From NCBI GenBank assembly GCA_951828235.1, contig OX639965.1, forward strand, positions 434,001-498,000: a DNA stretch of 64,000 nt, read 5' to 3'. This DNA comes from an uncultured Gammaproteobacteria bacterium. GTDB taxonomy: Bacteria; Pseudomonadota; Gammaproteobacteria; Steroidobacterales; Foliamicaceae. Below the pieces are notes generated by a model. That model saw only the letters and a program-made list of their open reading frames with translations, did no database searches and was not told where the DNA came from. Below are positions 60,981-64,000 of the stretch, piece after piece; position 1 is the first letter of the stretch, and every line of letters begins with the position of its first letter. Made by a program: the position numbers and the translations under genes.

Positions 60981-63266
60981 TCAGAACGAGTAGCTCACGC
61001 TCGCGGTTATTAGCTGCGGCTGCCCCAGCGTGCCGATCACGATGATCTCGTCCGCGTCGCCGTCGAGGAAGAAGAAATCCGGGAAGGTCTGAACATCGGT
61101 GTAGTAGTCCTCGTCCAGCAGATTTTCCACGTTCAGCGCCAGCTCCCATCGCTCGCTGGCAACACTGAACTGGGCGCCAACCAGCGTGAAGCTTGGATTG
61201 ACCACGCTCACTCCTGCCGGATCGGACAGCCTCAGTCCGGTGTACTTGCCGTTGTGGCTGATCTGCACGCTGGCGTTGAAGGTCATCCCGTTGGCCAGCG
61301 GCTGCACGTAGTCGGCGCCCACGTTCCAGCTGAAGTCGGGCGTGACCGGCGGCGTGTCCCCGCCGATGCTCTTCATGATCGGATTGCCGTCAGCGTCAGC
61401 CCCGGACACCACGCTCGTGCCGCTGTCCCATTCCGCCTCGATCCAGCCGGCGGAAAACGCCACCGACAGGGCATCGGTGACGGCCGCCCGCACGTCCGCT
61501 TCCACGCCGAACTGCTTGGAATCGCCCACGTTGTTGATCAGCTCCACGATTCCGGCGTTCTCCGCGGGAATCTGGGTCTCGATCTGCCGCTGGTTGTAAT
61601 CGATGAAGTAGGCCGCGACCGAGGCCGTGACGCGGCCGTCCATCGCGCGGCCCTTCCAGCCGGCCTCGAAGCTGGTCGCTTCCTCGGAATCGAACGGCAC
61701 CAGCCGGTCCGGCACGTCTTCGCTGATATTGAAGCCGCCCGGCTCGTATCCGCGGGAATACGTGCCGTAAAGCATGGAATCGTCGCTGAGCCAGCGAGTC
61801 AGCGACAGCCGCGGCAGAATCTCCGTACCGCTGTCGCTGCCTGTGTGGCCGGTGCTGAAACGCAGCGTATCGTTCTTCCAGCGATCGCCGCGCAGGCCGA
61901 GGCTCACTTCCCATTCGCCCAGGTCATAGGTGGCGTTGATGAAGGCCGCGAGGTGGCTCTTGTCGCGCATCCGCTTCTCGAATGGCGTCAGCGCCACTTC
62001 GCCCAACTCCTCCGCCTCGGTAACGGTCTCGCCGGCCCAGACGCCCGAACACAGCGAGCCCGCGGCACAACCAAGAGGGCCGCTGATCTCGCCGCCCGAA
62101 TAGATGACCGTGTCGTACCAGACTAGGTCCGAGTCCATCTTTTCGTCGTAACCGGAGTAGTAGATGCCGCCCAGCCACTGGAACGGCCCTTCCTCCGTGG
62201 ACGTGAACCGGATTTCCTGGGTCCACACGTCCATGTCTTCGGGACGGAACAGCGACAGCAGGTATTCCTCCTTCTGGTCGAGGTCCGTGAAGCGGAAGCT
62301 CTCGGTGGTCGTCCAGGAAGAAACGGAAGTAATGTCGTAGCCGTCCAGTTCCCATGTCAACTCGACCATTCCCGAAGTGGTGTTGCGTTCGTGCTGCGGG
62401 TTGAAGCTTGCCGGCACCTCGTTGGGATGCTGCAGGTCGCTCTCGTCGAGTTCGCGGATCCAGGTGTTGTTGGGACCCTCGTATTCGTTGGACCGCACCG
62501 AAATGTAGGCCGAAAGGTTGTCGCCCAGCGGCCCGCTCAGGGCCACGCGCACTCCCGATTCCTCCGTCGCGCCAATGTCCTCGTCGTTGTCGCCGACAAT
62601 TCCGTTGAGCCGCGGCGGGTTCGGGTTGAGCAGATAGCCGTCGTTGTTGGCCCAGAAGCCGAACAGGCGCATGGCCCAGTCGCCCTGGCCCAACGGCAGG
62701 TTCAGACTGCCCTCTACGTCGAATATTCCCTGGTCGCCGACCACGCCCTTGACGCGCCCGAACATGGAACTGCTGTCCGGACGGGCGCTGACGAACTTGA
62801 CCGCGCCGCCGATATTGCTTCCGCCGTACAGCGTACCCTGCGGGCCCTTCAGCACCTCGATGCGCTCCAGGTCGCCGAACCGCGATGAGGCGTCGGAGAA
62901 GAGCTGGACATCATCGAGATAAAAGCCCACGCCCTGGGTGTTCCCGAAAGCACCCAGTCCGCGCACGGACACGTTGGGGAAGCCGTCAAGGCGCATGGAC
63001 AGGTTCAGATTGGGTACCTGAAAGCCGACGTCCTCCAGGCCCTTGATGTTTTGGCGGTCGATGTCGGCGCCCGTGAGCACGGAAACGGACTCGGGGATTT
63101 CCAGCAGGCTCTCCGCGCGTTTCCGCGCGGTAACCACAATCTCTTCGAATTCCCCGGCGGCGCCCTCCTGTGCCATCGCTGCGCCGGAGGGCAGCAACGA
63201 TACGGTAATAGCCGACACTGCAGCTATCGACCCAAGCCACGCCAAGTTCTTTGCAAACTTCAGCAT
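60981..63266 (-). CDS. TonB-dependent outer-membrane receptor (second)
   Basis: 761 residues from ATG 63266, which has GGGAG upstream; ATG 63281 is in frame too. Signal peptide MLKFAKNLAWLGSIAAVSAITVS through AMAQ; TonB box EEIVVTARKRAES; plug with VSVRGLGAFGNTQGV and RIEVLKGPQGTLYGGSNIGGAV. The barrel ends ASVSYSF with terminal Phe. Sequence resembles receptors for plant or marine organics and iron chelates alike; the substrate is not clear. A loop contains a CAAGSLC disulfide candidate. Confidence 0.94.
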   Translation of the reverse strand: MLKFAKNLAWLGSIAAVSAITVSLLPSGAAMAQEGAAGEFEEIVVTARKRAESLLEIPESVSVLTGADIDRQNIKGLEDVGFQVPNLNLSMRLDGFPNVSVRGLGAFGNTQGVGFYLDDVQLFSDASSRFGDLERIEVLKGPQGTLYGGSNIGGAVKFVSARPDSSSMFGRVKGVVGDQGIFDVEGSLNLPLGQGDWAMRLFGFWANNDGYLLNPNPPRLNGIVGDNDEDIGATEESGVRVALSGPLGDNLSAYISVRSNEYEGPNNTWIRELDESDLQHPNEVPASFNPQHERNTTSGMVELTWELDGYDITSVSSWTTTESFRFTDLDQKEEYLLSLFRPEDMDVWTQEIRFTSTEEGPFQWLGGIYYSGYDEKMDSDLVWYDTVIYSGGEISGPLGCAAGSLCSGVWAGETVTEAEELGEVALTPFEKRMRDKSHLAAFINATYDLGEWEVSLGLRGDRWKNDTLRFSTGHTGSDSGTEILPRLSLTRWLSDDSMLYGTYSRGYEPGGFNISEDVPDRLVPFDSEEATSFEAGWKGRAMDGRVTASVAAYFIDYNQRQIETQIPAENAGIVELINNVGDSKQFGVEADVRAAVTDALSVAFSAGWIEAEWDSGTSVVSGADADGNPIMKSIGGDTPPVTPDFSWNVGADYVQPLANGMTFNASVQISHNGKYTGLRLSDPAGVSVVNPSFTLVGAQFSVASERWELALNVENLLDEDYYTDVQTFPDFFFLDGDADEIIVIGTLGQPQLITASVSYSF

Positions 63267-63405
63267 CCTGGCATCTCCCATTTGTGACCGGATTATTGAT
63301 TCTCCACAAATTCCGGCTTGAATCAAGCGTGCGGGTTTCCGTGGCCCTGTTGCTTGCGCCATAATTGGTTGCCGCGAAACCTCACGGCGCGAACCGCAGG
63401 CCCGA

Positions 63406-64000
63406 ATGAGCGAACTCCTCACCGAGAACACCATCGAAGTTCTACGCCGGCAGGGGCATTCCCTGATGACCGGTGATTCGGTGGGTGAGCGCCACAGCGT
63501 GGACTTCACTGCCGAGAACGCATTACGGCCATCGGCAGTAGTGCGGCCCGGCTCCACCGAAGAAGTTTCCCGCGTGCTGAAGACCTGCCACGAACTCGGC
63601 CAGCCGGTGGTGGTGCAGGGCGGCATGACGGGCCTGGCCGGCGGCGCCACCCCGCAAGCGGGAGAGGTCGCCCTGTCGCTGGAAAGGCTGACCGGCATCG
63701 AAGAACTGGACGCCGCCGCCATGACGGTCTCCGTCTGGGCGGGCACGCCGCTCCAGACAATACAGGAAGCGGCGCTGGACGCAGGCTTTCATCTGCCGCT
63801 GGACTTCGGCGCGCGAGGTTCCTGCCATATCGGCGGCGCAATCGCTACCAACGCCGGCGGCAACCAGGTGATCCGCTTCGGCATGACACGCAACCTGGTG
63901 CTGGGCCTGGAAGCGGTCCTGGCGGACGGCACGGTAATCAGTTCCCTCAACAAGATGCTCAAGAACAACGCGGGGTACGACCTCAAACAGTTGTTCGTGG
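63406..64000 (+). CDS. FAD-binding oxidoreductase, GlcD/D-2-hydroxyglutarate dehydrogenase type (3' end outside window)
   Basis: Reading from ATG 63406, about 198 residues are in the window. FAD-PCMH domain motifs: PGSTEEVSRVLKTCHELGQPVVVQGGMTGLAGG, then LPLDFGARGSCHIGGAIATNAGGNQVIRFGMTRNLVLGLEAVLADG. Family members oxidise D-2-hydroxy acids (D-lactate, glycolate, 2-hydroxyglutarate). The C-terminal part is missing because of the window edge, so substrate class cannot be told. Confidence 0.9.
   Translation, partial: MSELLTENTIEVLRRQGHSLMTGDSVGERHSVDFTAENALRPSAVVRPGSTEEVSRVLKTCHELGQPVVVQGGMTGLAGGATPQAGEVALSLERLTGIEELDAAAMTVSVWAGTPLQTIQEAALDAGFHLPLDFGARGSCHIGGAIATNAGGNQVIRFGMTRNLVLGLEAVLADGTVISSLNKMLKNNAGYDLKQLFV

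Noticed and set aside
1..64000. CRISPR arrays, prophage or transposase genes
   Set aside because: No short regularly spaced repeats and no integrase, transposase or phage structural gene was seen.

Overview
The window reads as the chromosome of a high-GC Gram-negative gammaproteobacterium. The evidence is a complete lipid A/LPS export gene set (kdsD-kdsC-lptC-lptA-lptB, lptFG, lpxC), a classic gammaproteobacterial division and cell wall (dcw) cluster from mraZ to ftsZ, the order dciA / M23 peptidase / secA, pepA-valS divergent from lptFG, and two TonB-dependent outer-membrane receptors. Gene order is mostly conserved housekeeping; accessory DNA sits in a few pockets. Genus cannot be told from the sequence alone.

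Layout. 1-521 is a 3'-truncated sspA-like gene. 529-2041 (minus) is ibaG-murA. 2103-6799 (plus) is the yrbG-kdsD-kdsC-lptC-lptA-lptB operon, interrupted between lptC and lptA by a 264-bp multi-hairpin element whose right arm supplies the lptA Shine-Dalgarno sequence, start codon and first codons. 6820-10525 (minus) is secA plus an M23-family protein lacking a catalytic His; dciA (plus) lies between it and lpxC. A TonB receptor gene lies between lpxC and the distal end of the dcw cluster.

14928-32454 (all minus) is ftsZ, ftsA, ftsQ, ddlB, murB, murC, murG, ftsW, murD, mraY, murF, murE, ftsI, ftsL, rsmH, mraZ. Ten of the junctions are 4-base start/stop overlaps. The cluster is headed by a sigma70-like promoter overlapped by a clear MraZ operator (TGGG repeats every 10 bp). 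Divergent from it is a LigA/LigB extradiol dioxygenase pair.

33745-41605 carries amiB and tsaE on one side and nnr (NAD(P)HX repair) and queG on the other. Between tsaE and nnr sit an AAA/DUF4143 ATPase, a secreted VOC protein and a HigBA toxin-antitoxin pair whose toxin gene has an apparent one-base frameshift. 41470-45256 (minus) is pcnB, a deoxynucleoside kinase, panB and panC; tRNA-Glu(CTC) follows on the plus strand. Then come lptFG (minus), a hairpin repeat, and pepA-valS (plus).

52266-60627 (plus) encodes split indolepyruvate:ferredoxin oxidoreductase (iorA, iorB), dsbB, an AcuI/YhdH reductase, two SDR oxidoreductases flanking a TenA/PqqC/CADD-like putative diiron oxidase, and a small exported protein. 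A decayed M20-type amidohydrolase remnant and a terminator precede a second TonB receptor (minus). The window ends inside an FAD-linked GlcD-type oxidase gene.

The most unusual signals are the lptC-lptA structured element that could control LptA synthesis, a family of near-perfect hairpin repeats with a shared loop but different stems, and the putative diiron oxidase with a complete E/H/E/H-x3-D-x2-H ligand set.
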